From Nonomuraea cypriaca (GTDB lineage: Bacteria > Actinomycetota > Actinomycetes > Streptosporangiales > Streptosporangiaceae): a DNA stretch of 37,188 nt. The notes beneath the pieces are model-generated. The model did no database searches. It was not told the origin of the DNA and saw only the letters and a program-made list of their open reading frames with translations. Position numbers and translations under genes: made by a program. The stretch lies in contig NZ_JADOGI010000097.1 in assembly GCF_015645445.1 (NCBI RefSeq), positions 1 to 37,188 on the forward strand. The letters run 5' to 3'. Shown here piece by piece: positions 1 to 8,616 of this stretch; the first letter of the stretch is position 1; each line of letters starts with the position of its first letter.

Positions 1-772
1 GCGCCGTCCCGCCGAGCACCACCGCGGCCACGGACGCGAGCGTCAGCTCGTTGCCGACGAACGGGTCGCCGGACCCGGTGTTGGCCAGGACCGCCAGCGC
101 CGCCAGGGCCGCGAACAGCCCGCCCAGCATGTACGCCCAGGCCCGTGTCCTGGCGACGGGCACCAGCGAGGCGTACGCGGCCTCGGCGTCGCCGCCGACG
201 GCGTAGATGTGACGTAGCACGCGGTGCCGGCGGAGCACCCACCACAGCAGCGCCACCCCGAGGATCGCCAGCAGCGCGACCGGTAACCCGAGCACGGCGG
301 CGCGGTACGCCGTCGTGACCTCGATCGGCACCGAGCCGCCGGGCGTCGGCAGCACCACCAGCGCCAGCCCGGAGAACACGAAGCTGGTCGCGAACGTCGC
401 GACGATCGGCTGCAGTCGCAGCAGCGCGACCACCAGCCCGTTCAGCGCGCCGCAGGCCAGCCCGGCGCCCAGCGCGGCGGCCGCGGCGAGCGGGAACCTG
501 TCCAGCTGCCCGTCGACGACCTGGACGGCGACCACGCTGGCCAGCGTGACCTGCGCGCCGAGTGAGAGGTCGATGCCGCCGCTCAGCACCACGATCGTCT
601 GCCCGACGGCGATCGCCACGAGCGGTACGAACGTCGCGAAGTTCGAAGTGAGCGCGTAACCGCCCCAGAAGTTCGGCTGCAGCGCCGAGTTGACGGCAAC
701 GGCCGCCACCAGCATCGCGACCGTGGCGGCGCCGGACAGCTGGACGCCGGGCAGCCGGGCCAGGGCCTTCAC
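1..772 (-). CDS. CUT2 sugar ABC transporter permease (3' end cut by window)
   Basis: Membrane subunit of a ribose/xylose-type (CUT2, RbsC-like) importer. The first 257 codons are present; the C-terminus lies beyond the window edge. The translation begins MKALARLPGVQLSG and runs through successive hydrophobic helices; the conserved family segment VGQTIVVLSGGIDLSLGAQV lies near residues 57-76, followed by the hydrophobic NGLVVALLRLQPIVATFATS region and a later AVGGDAEAAYASLV loop, all typical of this permease family. The GTG start overlaps the stop of the upstream ATPase gene by four bases (GTGA), so the two are translationally coupled. It is the third gene of the binding protein-ATPase-permease operon. 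Substrate cannot be read from sequence; the neighbouring ROK repressor and kinase suggest an aldose. Confidence 0.9.
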   Translation of the reverse strand, partial: MKALARLPGVQLSGAATVAMLVAAVAVNSALQPNFWGGYALTSNFATFVPLVAIAVGQTIVVLSGGIDLSLGAQVTLASVVAVQVVDGQLDRFPLAAAAALGAGLACGALNGLVVALLRLQPIVATFATSFVFSGLALVVLPTPGGSVPIEVTTAYRAAVLGLPVALLAILGVALLWWVLRRHRVLRHIYAVGGDAEAAYASLVPVARTRAWAYMLGGLFAALAALAVLANTGSGDPFVGNELTLASVAAVVLGGTA

Positions 773-2307
773 AGTGACTCTCCAGGGGCGAGCCGCAGCG
801 CGCTGGACACCAATCGGTTCTCGGTGATCGCCTCCGCGCTCAGCTCCTCGGCGACGGCGCCCTCGAACAGCACCAGTACGCGGTCGCTCAGCTCGGTCAG
901 CTCACGGTTGTCGCTGGAGTTGAGGATGACGACGGCGCCGTCGTCGGCCAGGCCGCGGACGATCGCGTAGATCTCCTCCTTCGCGGCCACGTCGACGCCT
1001 TTGGTGGGGTCGTCGAGCAGAACGACACGCGGCCGGTCGAGCAGCCACTTGCCGATGACGACCTTCTGTTGGTTGCCGCCGGACAGCGTGGACACCGGGT
1101 CGGCCAGCGAGCCGATCTTGATCCGCAGCCGTTCGACCATCGACCGGGCGGCGCGCCGCTCAGCCGCGGCGCCGAGCGCGAGTTTCGCCCGGGCCCGCCG
1201 GTGCATGCTGGCCAGCGAGAGGTTCTCCTGGATCGAACGCGGCGCGAACATACCCTGCCTGCCCCGGTCGCCGGGCACCAGGGCGACGCCGGCGCGGGCG
1301 GCCCTGGCCGGCGAGGTCAGCGGCAGCATCCGGCCGTCCAGCAGCGCGCCGCCCGCGGTGATCCGGGCGGCGCCGAACAGCGCGAGCAGCAGCTCGGACT
1401 GGCCCTGGCCCTGCAGCCCGCCGAGGCCCAGCACCTCACCGGCGTGGACGGTGAAGGTGACGTCCCGCAGGCGGTCGGTGGTGAGCCCGCGTACTTCAAG
1501 AGTCGCCGTCGGCGGCGGGCGGTCCGGGGTCGCAGCGGCCGGCGCCCGCGCGGGGCGGGGTGCCTGGTGCGGCGCGTCGCCGACCATGAGGCGGACGAGT
1601 TCGTTCTCGTCGGTGGCCGCCAGTTCCACGGTGCCGACGGTATGGCCGTTGCGGAGCACCGTGGCGCGGTCGCAGAGCGCGAACACCTCGTCCAGCCGGT
1701 GGGAGGTGAACACCACCAGCACGCCCGCCGCGCGCAGCTCGCGTACCACGTCGAACAGCACCTCGACCTGCTCCTTGTGCAGGGACGCGGTGGCCTCGTC
1801 GAGCACGAGGATCCTGGGCCCGCGGGCCAGCGCCTTCGCGACCTCGACGATCTGCCGCTCGCCGGGACCGAGCGAGTCGGCCGGCCGGTCCAGCGGCAGC
1901 CGTCCGGAGAACGCGGCGGCGAACCGTTCCAGCGCGGCGGCGGCGCGGTCGCGGGCGGCGCGGTGGTCGAGGAACCCGAACCGGCGGGCCGGCTCCAGCC
2001 CGAGCACCACGTTCTGGGTCACCGTGAGGTCGCCGACGATGCTCAGCTGCTGGTAGACGGCGGCGACGCCGAGCGCGTGCGCGTCGCGCGGGCCGCCGAT
2101 CCGCGCCATTGCGCCGTCGATGCGGATCTCGCCGGAGTCGGGGACGACGGTGCCGGCCAGCGTCTTGTCCAGCGTGCTCTTGCCGGAGCCGTTCGGGCCG
2201 AGCAGGGCGTGCACCTCACCGCGGACCGCGGTGAGGCTCGCCCCGTCGAGCGCCTGGACACCGCCGTACCGCTTGCGGACGCCGGTCATCTCCAGCAGCG
2301 TGCTCAC
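769..2307 (-). CDS. CUT2 sugar ABC transporter ATP-binding protein (tandem ABC domains)
   Basis: 512-residue double ATPase of the RbsA/MglA/XylG type that powers the adjacent permease. First domain: Walker A GPNGSGKST (about residues 37-45), signature LGPGERQ, Walker B ILVLDEATASL. Second domain: the degenerate P-loop GLQGQGQSEL usual for this family, a good signature LSGGNQQK and Walker B VVLLDDPTKGVDV. Small oddities are LDK after the P-loop where LMK/LIK is usual, and DEAT in place of DEPT. The GTG start overlaps the stop of the binding-protein gene by four bases, and its own stop overlaps the permease start in the same way, so all three genes form one tight operon read on the minus strand. 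Confidence 0.95.
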   Translation of the reverse strand: MSTLLEMTGVRKRYGGVQALDGASLTAVRGEVHALLGPNGSGKSTLDKTLAGTVVPDSGEIRIDGAMARIGGPRDAHALGVAAVYQQLSIVGDLTVTQNVVLGLEPARRFGFLDHRAARDRAAAALERFAAAFSGRLPLDRPADSLGPGERQIVEVAKALARGPRILVLDEATASLHKEQVEVLFDVVRELRAAGVLVVFTSHRLDEVFALCDRATVLRNGHTVGTVELAATDENELVRLMVGDAPHQAPRPARAPAAATPDRPPPTATLEVRGLTTDRLRDVTFTVHAGEVLGLGGLQGQGQSELLLALFGAARITAGGALLDGRMLPLTSPARAARAGVALVPGDRGRQGMFAPRSIQENLSLASMHRRARAKLALGAAAERRAARSMVERLRIKIGSLADPVSTLSGGNQQKVVIGKWLLDRPRVVLLDDPTKGVDVAAKEEIYAIVRGLADDGAVVILNSSDNRELTELSDRVLVLFEGAVAEELSAEAITENRLVSSALRLAPGESL

Positions 2308-3380
2308 TGGAAGAAGCCTGCGGCCTCGTCGCGGGTCAGCGAGCCGTCCAGGCAGTACGCGTCGGTCTGGCCGCTGACCTTGCCCCAGTGCTCCTCGAGG
2401 GTGGTCTCGTTGACCGTGTAGGGGATGGGGACGTGGACGGTGTTGCCGTTGATCTTGCCCGCGGCGAACTTCCGGCCCTCAAGCACGTTGACGGCCATGT
2501 GCAGCGCGGAGACGGCGCCGCCGGGCGGGTTCACGACGCCGATGCTCTCGAAGCCGTCGGCCCGGGCGCCGTTCCACAGCCGCATGAACCCGACCCGGGC
2601 CTCCCCCGAGATCTTGATCTGGTTGAGGCGGCCGGCCGCCTGGACGGCGCGGAACACGCCCTCTGCCATGCCGTCCTGCGTCCAGACGCCGTCGACGTCG
2701 GGGTAGGTGGCCAGCAGGTTCGTCATCACCTGCTGCCCGCTGGCCTGGTCCCAGTTGCCGTCGGCGACGCTGAGCACGTTGACGCCGACGTCGGTGAAGA
2801 CCTGCTTGGCGGCGTTCCAGCGCATCTCGTTGGCCGGGTGGCCGGCGATGCCGTTGACGACGACGATGTCGCCGCCCCTGCCCACCTGCTCGGCCAGCCA
2901 CTTCGCGGAGATGCGGGCCCACTCGGCCTGGTCGATGACGACGTTCGTGACGTCCTTGGAGGTGACCGCCTGGTCGATGGCGAACACGTCGATGCCCTGC
3001 TGCTTCGCCTCACGGAAGACGGCGTCCAAGGCGGTCTCGGAGTTCGGGTTGACGATGATCGCGTCGACGTCGCGGTTGATGAGGTTGCGGATCTGCTGGA
3101 TCTGGCCGTTGACGTCGGTGTCGGCGCTCTCGACGACCAGCTTGTCGACCACGCCACCCTTCTGATACTCGGCGAACGCCGCCTCCAGACCCTTGACCAT
3201 CTGGGTGCGCCATTCACTGCCGACGAAGCCGTTGCTCAACCCGATGGTGTACGGCCGGCCGTCGGGCTCACCGCCGCCGCTGGCGCCGCTGCCGCCGTCG
3301 CCCGAGCTGCAGGCAGCCAGGAGCGCGGCCAGGGCGGCGGCCGTGGCACCCGCGCGCCACCCTCGACTCGGTCTCGGCAT
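2304..3380 (-). CDS. Sugar ABC transporter substrate-binding lipoprotein
   Basis: Periplasmic-binding-protein-like (Peripla_BP_4, CUT2) lipoprotein that delivers the sugar to the permease outside the cell. The N-terminus is a lipoprotein signal: MPRPSRGWRAG, a hydrophobic stretch, then lipobox LAAC with the lipidated Cys at residue 24. The mature part starts YTIGLSNGFVGSEWR and contains NPNSETALD and ANEMRWNAAKQ, standard for the family. I place the start at the ATG ten bases after the AAAGGG ribosome site; a GTG three codons upstream (3389) is only one base from that site and is less likely. First gene of the operon; its promoter must lie in 3381-3504, where an AT-rich CTTTTAAACC tract stands out. 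Confidence 0.93.
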   Translation of the reverse strand: MPRPSRGWRAGATAAALAALLAACSSGDGGSGASGGGEPDGRPYTIGLSNGFVGSEWRTQMVKGLEAAFAEYQKGGVVDKLVVESADTDVNGQIQQIRNLINRDVDAIIVNPNSETALDAVFREAKQQGIDVFAIDQAVTSKDVTNVVIDQAEWARISAKWLAEQVGRGGDIVVVNGIAGHPANEMRWNAAKQVFTDVGVNVLSVADGNWDQASGQQVMTNLLATYPDVDGVWTQDGMAEGVFRAVQAAGRLNQIKISGEARVGFMRLWNGARADGFESIGVVNPPGGAVSALHMAVNVLEGRKFAAGKINGNTVHVPIPYTVNETTLEEHWGKVSGQTDAYCLDGSLTRDEAAGFFQ

Positions 3381-3504
3381 CAGGACCACACCCTTTCTCG
3401 GCGACTTTTAAACCAGCGCGAGCAATAAGTGGCCCAATGGTGCCCCACGGCCGGGGGTGCCGTCTACCGTTCGGGGCGACCTTTCCGGCGAGAGAGGGCC
3501 GGTG

Positions 3505-4713
3505 TCAGGGAGTGGCCTGGACGTAGGCGGAGTCGCTCACGAGGCGCGCGGCCAGCTCGGCGGCGCCGACGATCGCGGCGTCGTCGCCCAGCGCGGAGGC
3601 GGCCATGCGCGGCACGTGCGGGATCCGGCCGACGAGCCGGTCGCGCAGGCCAGGGGTGATGAGGTCGGCCGCGCCGCCCATTTCACCACCGACGATGATC
3701 AGCTCCGGGTCGAGCACGGTGCACAGGTTGGCGACGGCCAGCGCGACGTAGTCGAGGGTCTCCTCCAGCAGCGCCCGCGCCTCGACGCTGCCCTTCCTTA
3801 CCAGGTCGAACACGTCGGCGGCGGTGAGCGGCCGGTCCGCCGGCGCGGCGATGCCGCGCTCGCGAGCCTGGCGGGTCAGCCCGGCCGACCCGACCCGGCT
3901 CTCCAGGTCGCCGAAGCCGGGGAAGAACCGGGACAGCGACGAGCGGTCGAGCAGCATGTAGCCGATCTCGCCGGCCGCCGCGCGGGAGCCGCGGTGCAAC
4001 CGGCCGCCGGTGACGATGCCGACCCCGATGCCGGTGCCGAGCACGACGGCGACGAGGTCCTGGACGCCCTGGCCGGCGCCGCGGTGGTGCTCGCCGACGG
4101 CCAGCACGTTGGCGTCGTTCTCGACCACGACGGGCAGCCCGGTACGGTCATGCAGCAGCGAACCGACCGGCACCTCGCGCCAGTCGAGCGCGGGCGCCCA
4201 GGTCACGCGCCCGTCGGCGCCGTCGACGACGCCCGGAACGGCGACGCCCACGGCCTGGCTGGGCCGGCCTCGCTCGGCGGCGGTGGCGCCCAGCTCGGTG
4301 GCGACGGAGAGCGCCTCCTCCAGGCGGATGGTCGCGCGGTCGGCGGCGTGCAGCACGTCGGGGACCACCGGGCGGTGGACCCGGTGGACGATGGCGGCGT
4401 CGAAGTCGACTAGCGCGCCCTCGGTGCGGGTGGCGCCCACGTGGACCACCGTCACGAGGTGGGCCCGGCCGCTGTAGCGCAGCAGGATCGACGGCCGGCC
4501 GCCGGTGGACGGCTGCTGCCCGTCGGTGACGACCAGGCCCTTGCGCAGCAGCTGGCCGGCCAGCCGGTTGACGGTGGCGGCGCTGAGCCCTGTGCGGGCC
4601 CCGATCTCCTGCCGCGACAGCGGCCCATGCTGCCGCAGCACGTCGAGGATCGCGGTCTGGTTGACCCGCGAGACGGTGCCTGCGTTGGCCGTCGAGGAGG
4701 TCGGACCCGACAT
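3505..4713 (-). CDS. ROK-family transcriptional repressor
   Basis: 402-residue regulator with an N-terminal winged helix-turn-helix (about residues 14-75, NQTAILDVLRQHGPLSRQEI ... TGLSAATVNRL) and a C-terminal ROK sugar-kinase-like domain (about 85-400; LGTGIGVGIV and AAGEIGYML are visible). The start is the ATG preceded by AAGGGGAG at good spacing; the reading frame stays open far upstream but that part is antisense to the divergent kinase. The CxCGxxGCxE zinc motif typical of ROK proteins is absent, and the phosphate-binding DxGxT is replaced by HVGATRTE, so it should not be a kinase. It sits between the sugar importer and a ROK kinase and probably represses both in the absence of the sugar; a 13-bp palindrome lies just upstream. 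Confidence 0.9.
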   Translation of the reverse strand: MSGPTSSTANAGTVSRVNQTAILDVLRQHGPLSRQEIGARTGLSAATVNRLAGQLLRKGLVVTDGQQPSTGGRPSILLRYSGRAHLVTVVHVGATRTEGALVDFDAAIVHRVHRPVVPDVLHAADRATIRLEEALSVATELGATAAERGRPSQAVGVAVPGVVDGADGRVTWAPALDWREVPVGSLLHDRTGLPVVVENDANVLAVGEHHRGAGQGVQDLVAVVLGTGIGVGIVTGGRLHRGSRAAAGEIGYMLLDRSSLSRFFPGFGDLESRVGSAGLTRQARERGIAAPADRPLTAADVFDLVRKGSVEARALLEETLDYVALAVANLCTVLDPELIIVGGEMGGAADLITPGLRDRLVGRIPHVPRMAASALGDDAAIVGAAELAARLVSDSAYVQATP

Positions 4714-4734
4714 GGCTGCTCCCCTTGAGTTTTC

Positions 4735-4747
4735 TATCAGGCTGATA
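4735..4747. promoter_or_regulatory. Palindromic operator between divergent ROK genes
   Basis: Perfect palindrome TATCAG-G-CTGATA in the 75-base gap between the ROK repressor (minus) and the ROK kinase (plus). It overlaps a possible plus-strand promoter (TTGAGT at 4725, TACTAT at 4746, 15-base spacer, which is short). Position and symmetry suggest the binding site of the adjacent repressor; this is inference. Confidence 0.55.
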
Positions 4748-4788
4748 CTATCCGTCCTCAGCCCCGCTCGAGACTGGAGACGCCACCC

Positions 4789-5805
4789 GTGGTGATGCGC
4801 GGAACCGACCGTACCGGCCTGGCCGACCCGCTGCGCCGAGCGCTCACCGAGGCTGGCTGGCTGCCGTCGGACGACGCCGGGCCGGCCCCGTCCGTCCAGG
4901 CGTTCCGTGGAGACGCGGCCGAGCCGGTGGTGGGCGTCGACCTGGGCGGCACCAAGCTGCACGCGGTGCTCTACGACCCCGTCCGGCATCGGCTGCTGGA
5001 TCGTGTCGAGCGGACCGATCCGCGGGGCGGCACCGACGTGACCAGCCAGATCGCCCAGATGGTGGCGTCGCTGACGGCGGCGGCGGGCAGCGCCGGGCGG
5101 CCTCTGCGGGTGGCCGTCGGCTGTCCCGGTGCCCCCGATCCGGTCACCGGCGCCGTCGGGCACGCGCCCAACGTCCCGGGCTGGGACCGCATGAACGTGC
5201 CCGCCGACCTCGAAGCCCGCCTGGGCACCCGTCCCCTGGTGTACAACGACGCCAACCTGGCCGCCTGGGGCGAGCACGTCTGGCAGCCGGACAGCGGCGG
5301 CGACCTGGCGTTCGTCGCGGTCGGAACGGGGATCGGGCTCGGCCTGGTGCTGGGTGGCCGAATGTACGCGGGCAGCCGCGGGCTGGCCGGCGAGGTGGCC
5401 GACCTGCCGTTCGGTGCGGATCCTTTCAACCCGGCCAACCTCGTGCACGGGCCACTGGAGCAGCAGGTCAGCGGCGGCGGCATCGAGCGCCGCTACCACG
5501 AGCTGACCGAGCGGCGGCGTCCGGCGCCGGAGGTGTTCGCGGCGGCGGCGGGCGGTGAGGGGGCGGCCGGGCAGGTGCTGGACGAGCTGGGCCGGCTGCT
5601 GGCGCTGGCGCTGCGGACGGTCCGGGCGATCGTCGATCCGGCGACGTTCGTGCTGGGGGGCGGGATCGGCTCGCGGCCGGAGACGCTGGCGGCCACCCGG
5701 CGCTGGCTGGCGGTCACCGAAGGGGAGTCGCTGCAGGTCAGGGCCAGTACCTTTGGGGCGCGCGCGGCGGTCGCGGGGGCGCTGGCCGCTGCTGTGATGG
5801 CCTGA
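4789..5805 (+). CDS. ROK-family sugar kinase (glucokinase-like)
   Basis: 338-residue ROK kinase that probably phosphorylates the sugar brought in by the neighbouring importer. After an unusual 48-residue N-terminal extension comes the ATP phosphate loop VVGVDLGGTK (residues 47-56), then VAVGCPGAPDP, the sugar/catalytic motif YNDANLAAWGEH with the catalytic Asp at 154, the second nucleotide loop AVGTGIGLGLVLGG and GLAGEVADLPFG. The usual ROK zinc cluster CxCGxxGCxE is missing; HGPLEQQVSGGGIE stands in its place. The GTG start is chosen because GGAGA lies eight bases upstream; another GTG and an ATG follow within two codons. Divergent from the ROK repressor with a shared control region. Confidence 0.88.
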   Translation: MVMRGTDRTGLADPLRRALTEAGWLPSDDAGPAPSVQAFRGDAAEPVVGVDLGGTKLHAVLYDPVRHRLLDRVERTDPRGGTDVTSQIAQMVASLTAAAGSAGRPLRVAVGCPGAPDPVTGAVGHAPNVPGWDRMNVPADLEARLGTRPLVYNDANLAAWGEHVWQPDSGGDLAFVAVGTGIGLGLVLGGRMYAGSRGLAGEVADLPFGADPFNPANLVHGPLEQQVSGGGIERRYHELTERRRPAPEVFAAAAGGEGAAGQVLDELGRLLALALRTVRAIVDPATFVLGGGIGSRPETLAATRRWLAVTEGESLQVRASTFGARAAVAGALAAAVMA

Positions 5806-5840
5806 CCCAATCTGGCTTTTAACTCATGCCGATAAGAAAG

Positions 5841-5894
5841 TATCGCCGGAAGGGTTCCGATAGCGATCTCTCACAGGTACTTTCACAGAGATCG
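5841..5894 (+). other. Possible structured leader ahead of the deacetylase gene
   Basis: Two consecutive inverted repeats: TATC...GGAA-ggg-TTCC-GATA (5841-5862, with a GCC bulge on the 5' side) and CGATCTCT (5864-5871) pairing perfectly with AGAGATCG (5887-5894) over a 15-base loop. They could terminate the kinase transcript or fold as a 5' leader of the deacetylase gene that starts at 5970. No poly-U run follows and I do not recognise a riboswitch class. Confidence 0.35.
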
Positions 5895-5969
5895 GCCATC
5901 TGCTGGGCGTTTCAGTCGTCCTGAGCAGATTTGTCGCTCGGCATGCCCGCGACCCTCGAAGGAGTGGCC

Positions 5970-8243
5970 ATGACCAGGACGGTGGCATTAGTGCTGGCGG
6001 TGGTTACCGCCGGCGCGCTGGTCGGGACAGTGATCGCCCAGCCCGGCGCACTGATCGGGACGGCAGCGGCCTCCAGCACGGTGCGCGGGACGGCGGTGGG
6101 CGCTTCCGGCGCTGACCCGTCAACTGCCTCACCCGACTCGTCAGGCGCTTCCACCGAGGCGGACGACGCCTGTCTGGGCGGTTGGTCCACCGAGACCACT
6201 GTCTGGTTCGGCCCGCCGCGCATCGACACCGGCATCCCCAACCCCGGACGCGACGACGGCTGCACGCTGCTCGACGTCGTCTGGCAGGAGGAGCCGTTCG
6301 TCACCCACGGCGAGTTCGTCGCCACCGTCGCCCGTGCCACCCGGGGGTTCCGCGACCTCGGTCTGCTCGACGCGCGCGAGGGGGCCGCCATCCGCTCGGC
6401 CGCCGCCCGGTCGGCCGCCGGCGGGCGCGACGACTCCGTCCCGAACACCTGCACTGATCGTGTGGCGCTGACGTTCGACGACGGCCCGTCGTTCTACCGC
6501 AGCCAGACGCTGGCGATCCTGCGCGAGAAGCAGGTCACCGCGACCTTCTTCGACGTGGGCATGCGCATCGACGCCAATCCGCGGCTCCCGGCGTTCGAAC
6601 GGCGCGAGGGGCACCTCGTGCTCAACCACACCTACGCGCACCCCAACCTCAACCAGGTCACCGTGCCGAGGCTCCAGACCGAGATGCGGACCACCGAGGA
6701 GGCGCTGGACCGGGCCGGCGTCGGGCGGCCGTTCGTCGGCATGCGCCCGCCGTTCCTTGCGGCGAACGCGCAGGTCAGGGCTGAGCTGACGCGACTGGGC
6801 TTCACGGTCATCAGCGGCGACATCGACGCGGCGGACTGGCTGCCGGACCGGCCCGCCGAGCAGCTGCGGGCCGACATCGCCCAGGGCATCGCGGACGGAC
6901 GGCGGAACATCTTCCTGCACGACGGCCCCATCGACACCGTCGCCGGGCGGGAGCTGATGAAGGCGCTGCCGCTGATCATCGACGACATCCGGGCGGCCGG
7001 GCTGTGCTTCGGCACGTTCGACAGCACCGGCGCGATCGCCGCCGACCGGTACGTCTCGAGCGGTGAGCCGATCCCGTCCGTCGTCAACGCGGTGCCGTAC
7101 CTGCCGCTGCTGTTCGAGGGCGGGCTGCCCCCGGAGCCGTACAAGATCATCACGCCGACGCCGGTCAACCCGGCCGTGGCGCCAGCCGTGGGGACGACCG
7201 TGGCGACGGCCGGATCCTCGTCCGCGGGGGCCGCCACGGCCGACGAGTGTCCGAACGGGTGGTCGCCGGAGGAGACCGTCTGGTTGGGGCCGCCGCGCGT
7301 CGACACCGGCATCGCCAACCCCGAGGGCCGCGACGGCTGCACCCTGCTGGATCGCGTCTGGGAGCGGGAGCCGTTCGCCACCCACGGCGCCTTCGTGTCC
7401 GCCGCCCGCGCGGCCGCCGACGAGTTCGTCGCCGCCGGTCTGCTCAGCGGCCGGGAACGAGCCCGCATCGTTTCGGCCGCCGCCCGCACCCGCGTCGGCG
7501 GGCCGCGCGACACATCCGTCCCGAACACCTGCGACCGCCGGCTGGCCATCCAGTTCGACGACGGCCCGTCGCACTACCGGACCGAGACGCTGCGGATCCT
7601 CCGCGAGAAGCAGGTGACCGGCGTCTTCATGGACACCGGCACCCGAGTCGAGGCGAATCCGCAGTTCGCCCGGTTCCAGCTGGCCGAGGGGCACGAATTG
7701 CTCAACCACACCTACAGCCACGCGAACCTGAACCAGGTGCTGGCCAGTGAGGGCCCCGACGGCGTCCGCCGCGAGATCCAGGCAGCGGAGGCCGCGTTCG
7801 CAGCCGCCGGCGCCCCGATCTCGTTCAAGGGCATCCGCCCGCCGTTCGGTGCCGCGAACGCGCAGGTCCGGCAGATCATCGCGGACATGGGCTACACGGC
7901 CTACATGACCCGCATCGGCACCGACGACTGGGTGCCGGAGCGCACCGCGCAGGAGATCAGCGAGGCGATCGTGGAGCAGCTGTATCCGGGCGCGATCATC
8001 TCGCTGCACGACGGCCCGTACGACACCCCGGCCGGCCCCGGCACGAACGGAGGTCTGGCGCTGCTCATCGACGCCGCCCGCGAGCTGGGCTACTGCTTCG
8101 GCACCGTCGACCACCACGGCAACGTGGTGGCGGACCGGTTGATCCCGACTGTCCAGCCGATCCCGGTGGTCGAGAACCCGGTGCCGTACGCGCCACTGGT
8201 CTTCCCGGGCGAGCCGCCGGAGCCGTACGTGATCGTCGGCTGA
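5970..8243 (+). CDS. Secreted tandem polysaccharide deacetylase (two NodB domains)
   Basis: 757-residue exported protein with two copies of a roughly 360-residue module; each is a cap segment (TVWxGPPRxDTG ... DGCTLLDxVW ... THGxFV) plus a carbohydrate-esterase-4 NodB domain. Module 1 (about 68-392): FDDGP at 169-173, metal histidines in NHTYAH (220, 224), RPPF, DW, and LHDGP. Module 2 (about 427-757): FDDGP at 529-533, NHTYSH (580, 584), RPPF, DDW, LHDGP. All motifs needed for metal-dependent N-deacetylation are present in both halves. The start is the ATG after GAAGGAG; the N-terminus MTRTVALVLAVVTAGALVG is a signal peptide or anchor, followed by a Ser/Ala/Thr-rich linker. The likely substrate is peptidoglycan, chitin or another acetylated glycan. 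Transcribed alone. Confidence 0.92.
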   Translation: MTRTVALVLAVVTAGALVGTVIAQPGALIGTAAASSTVRGTAVGASGADPSTASPDSSGASTEADDACLGGWSTETTVWFGPPRIDTGIPNPGRDDGCTLLDVVWQEEPFVTHGEFVATVARATRGFRDLGLLDAREGAAIRSAAARSAAGGRDDSVPNTCTDRVALTFDDGPSFYRSQTLAILREKQVTATFFDVGMRIDANPRLPAFERREGHLVLNHTYAHPNLNQVTVPRLQTEMRTTEEALDRAGVGRPFVGMRPPFLAANAQVRAELTRLGFTVISGDIDAADWLPDRPAEQLRADIAQGIADGRRNIFLHDGPIDTVAGRELMKALPLIIDDIRAAGLCFGTFDSTGAIAADRYVSSGEPIPSVVNAVPYLPLLFEGGLPPEPYKIITPTPVNPAVAPAVGTTVATAGSSSAGAATADECPNGWSPEETVWLGPPRVDTGIANPEGRDGCTLLDRVWEREPFATHGAFVSAARAAADEFVAAGLLSGRERARIVSAAARTRVGGPRDTSVPNTCDRRLAIQFDDGPSHYRTETLRILREKQVTGVFMDTGTRVEANPQFARFQLAEGHELLNHTYSHANLNQVLASEGPDGVRREIQAAEAAFAAAGAPISFKGIRPPFGAANAQVRQIIADMGYTAYMTRIGTDDWVPERTAQEISEAIVEQLYPGAIISLHDGPYDTPAGPGTNGGLALLIDAARELGYCFGTVDHHGNVVADRLIPTVQPIPVVENPVPYAPLVFPGEPPEPYVIVG

Positions 8244-8616
8244 CCCAGCCCGGCCTCCGACGCGAACGCCGCCGGCGACGGGGCCAGCGTCCGCCCATCC
8301 AGCATCGTCGCCGCGAGCACGAGGACGACCTGCGGCGAGTTACCGACGATCAAGTAGAGCAGGGACCACATCATGGCCTGCGACCATGTCGGACCGCCAG
8401 CCTTGATCACCGCGTAATCGCAGGTAGCAGCCCCAGGTCGAGTTTCCGCACCCCCACAGGCGCGCGACGTTGCTCAGGTAGGGGTCGAGGCCTTCTGATG
8501 ATGGAACTTCCTATACTCGCCTTCGAAGGACTCGATGCTGCGCGCCCTGCCTTCCAGCCCGCGACCGATACCTGCGACGTCATGCACTTCACGGGAGAAG
8601 GGAGCTGTCTGCTGGT
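8244..8616. other. Gap without a recognisable gene
   Basis: 373 bases between the deacetylase stop and the degraded MFS gene. On the minus strand 8244-8410 can be read as a hydrophobic peptide (WSLLYLIVGNSPQVVLVLAA) that continues only as antisense of the deacetylase, so it may be a gene remnant; I do not recognise it. A one-mismatch match to half of a yeast FRT site at 8504 has no second arm and is taken as chance. Confidence 0.4.

Noticed and set aside
4714..5499. Upstream extension of the ROK repressor frame (to 664 codons)
   Set aside because: Antisense to the ROK kinase; the winged helix begins just after the ATG at 4713, which has a good ribosome site.
6141..8117. 658-codon minus-strand frame opposite the deacetylase
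   Set aside because: Mirror of a high-GC gene; composition of Arg/Gly/Val/Asp-rich shadow, no domain, and the plus strand has clear motifs.
8504..8516. One-mismatch match to half of an FRT recombination site
   Set aside because: No second inverted arm and no 8-base spacer; expected by chance.
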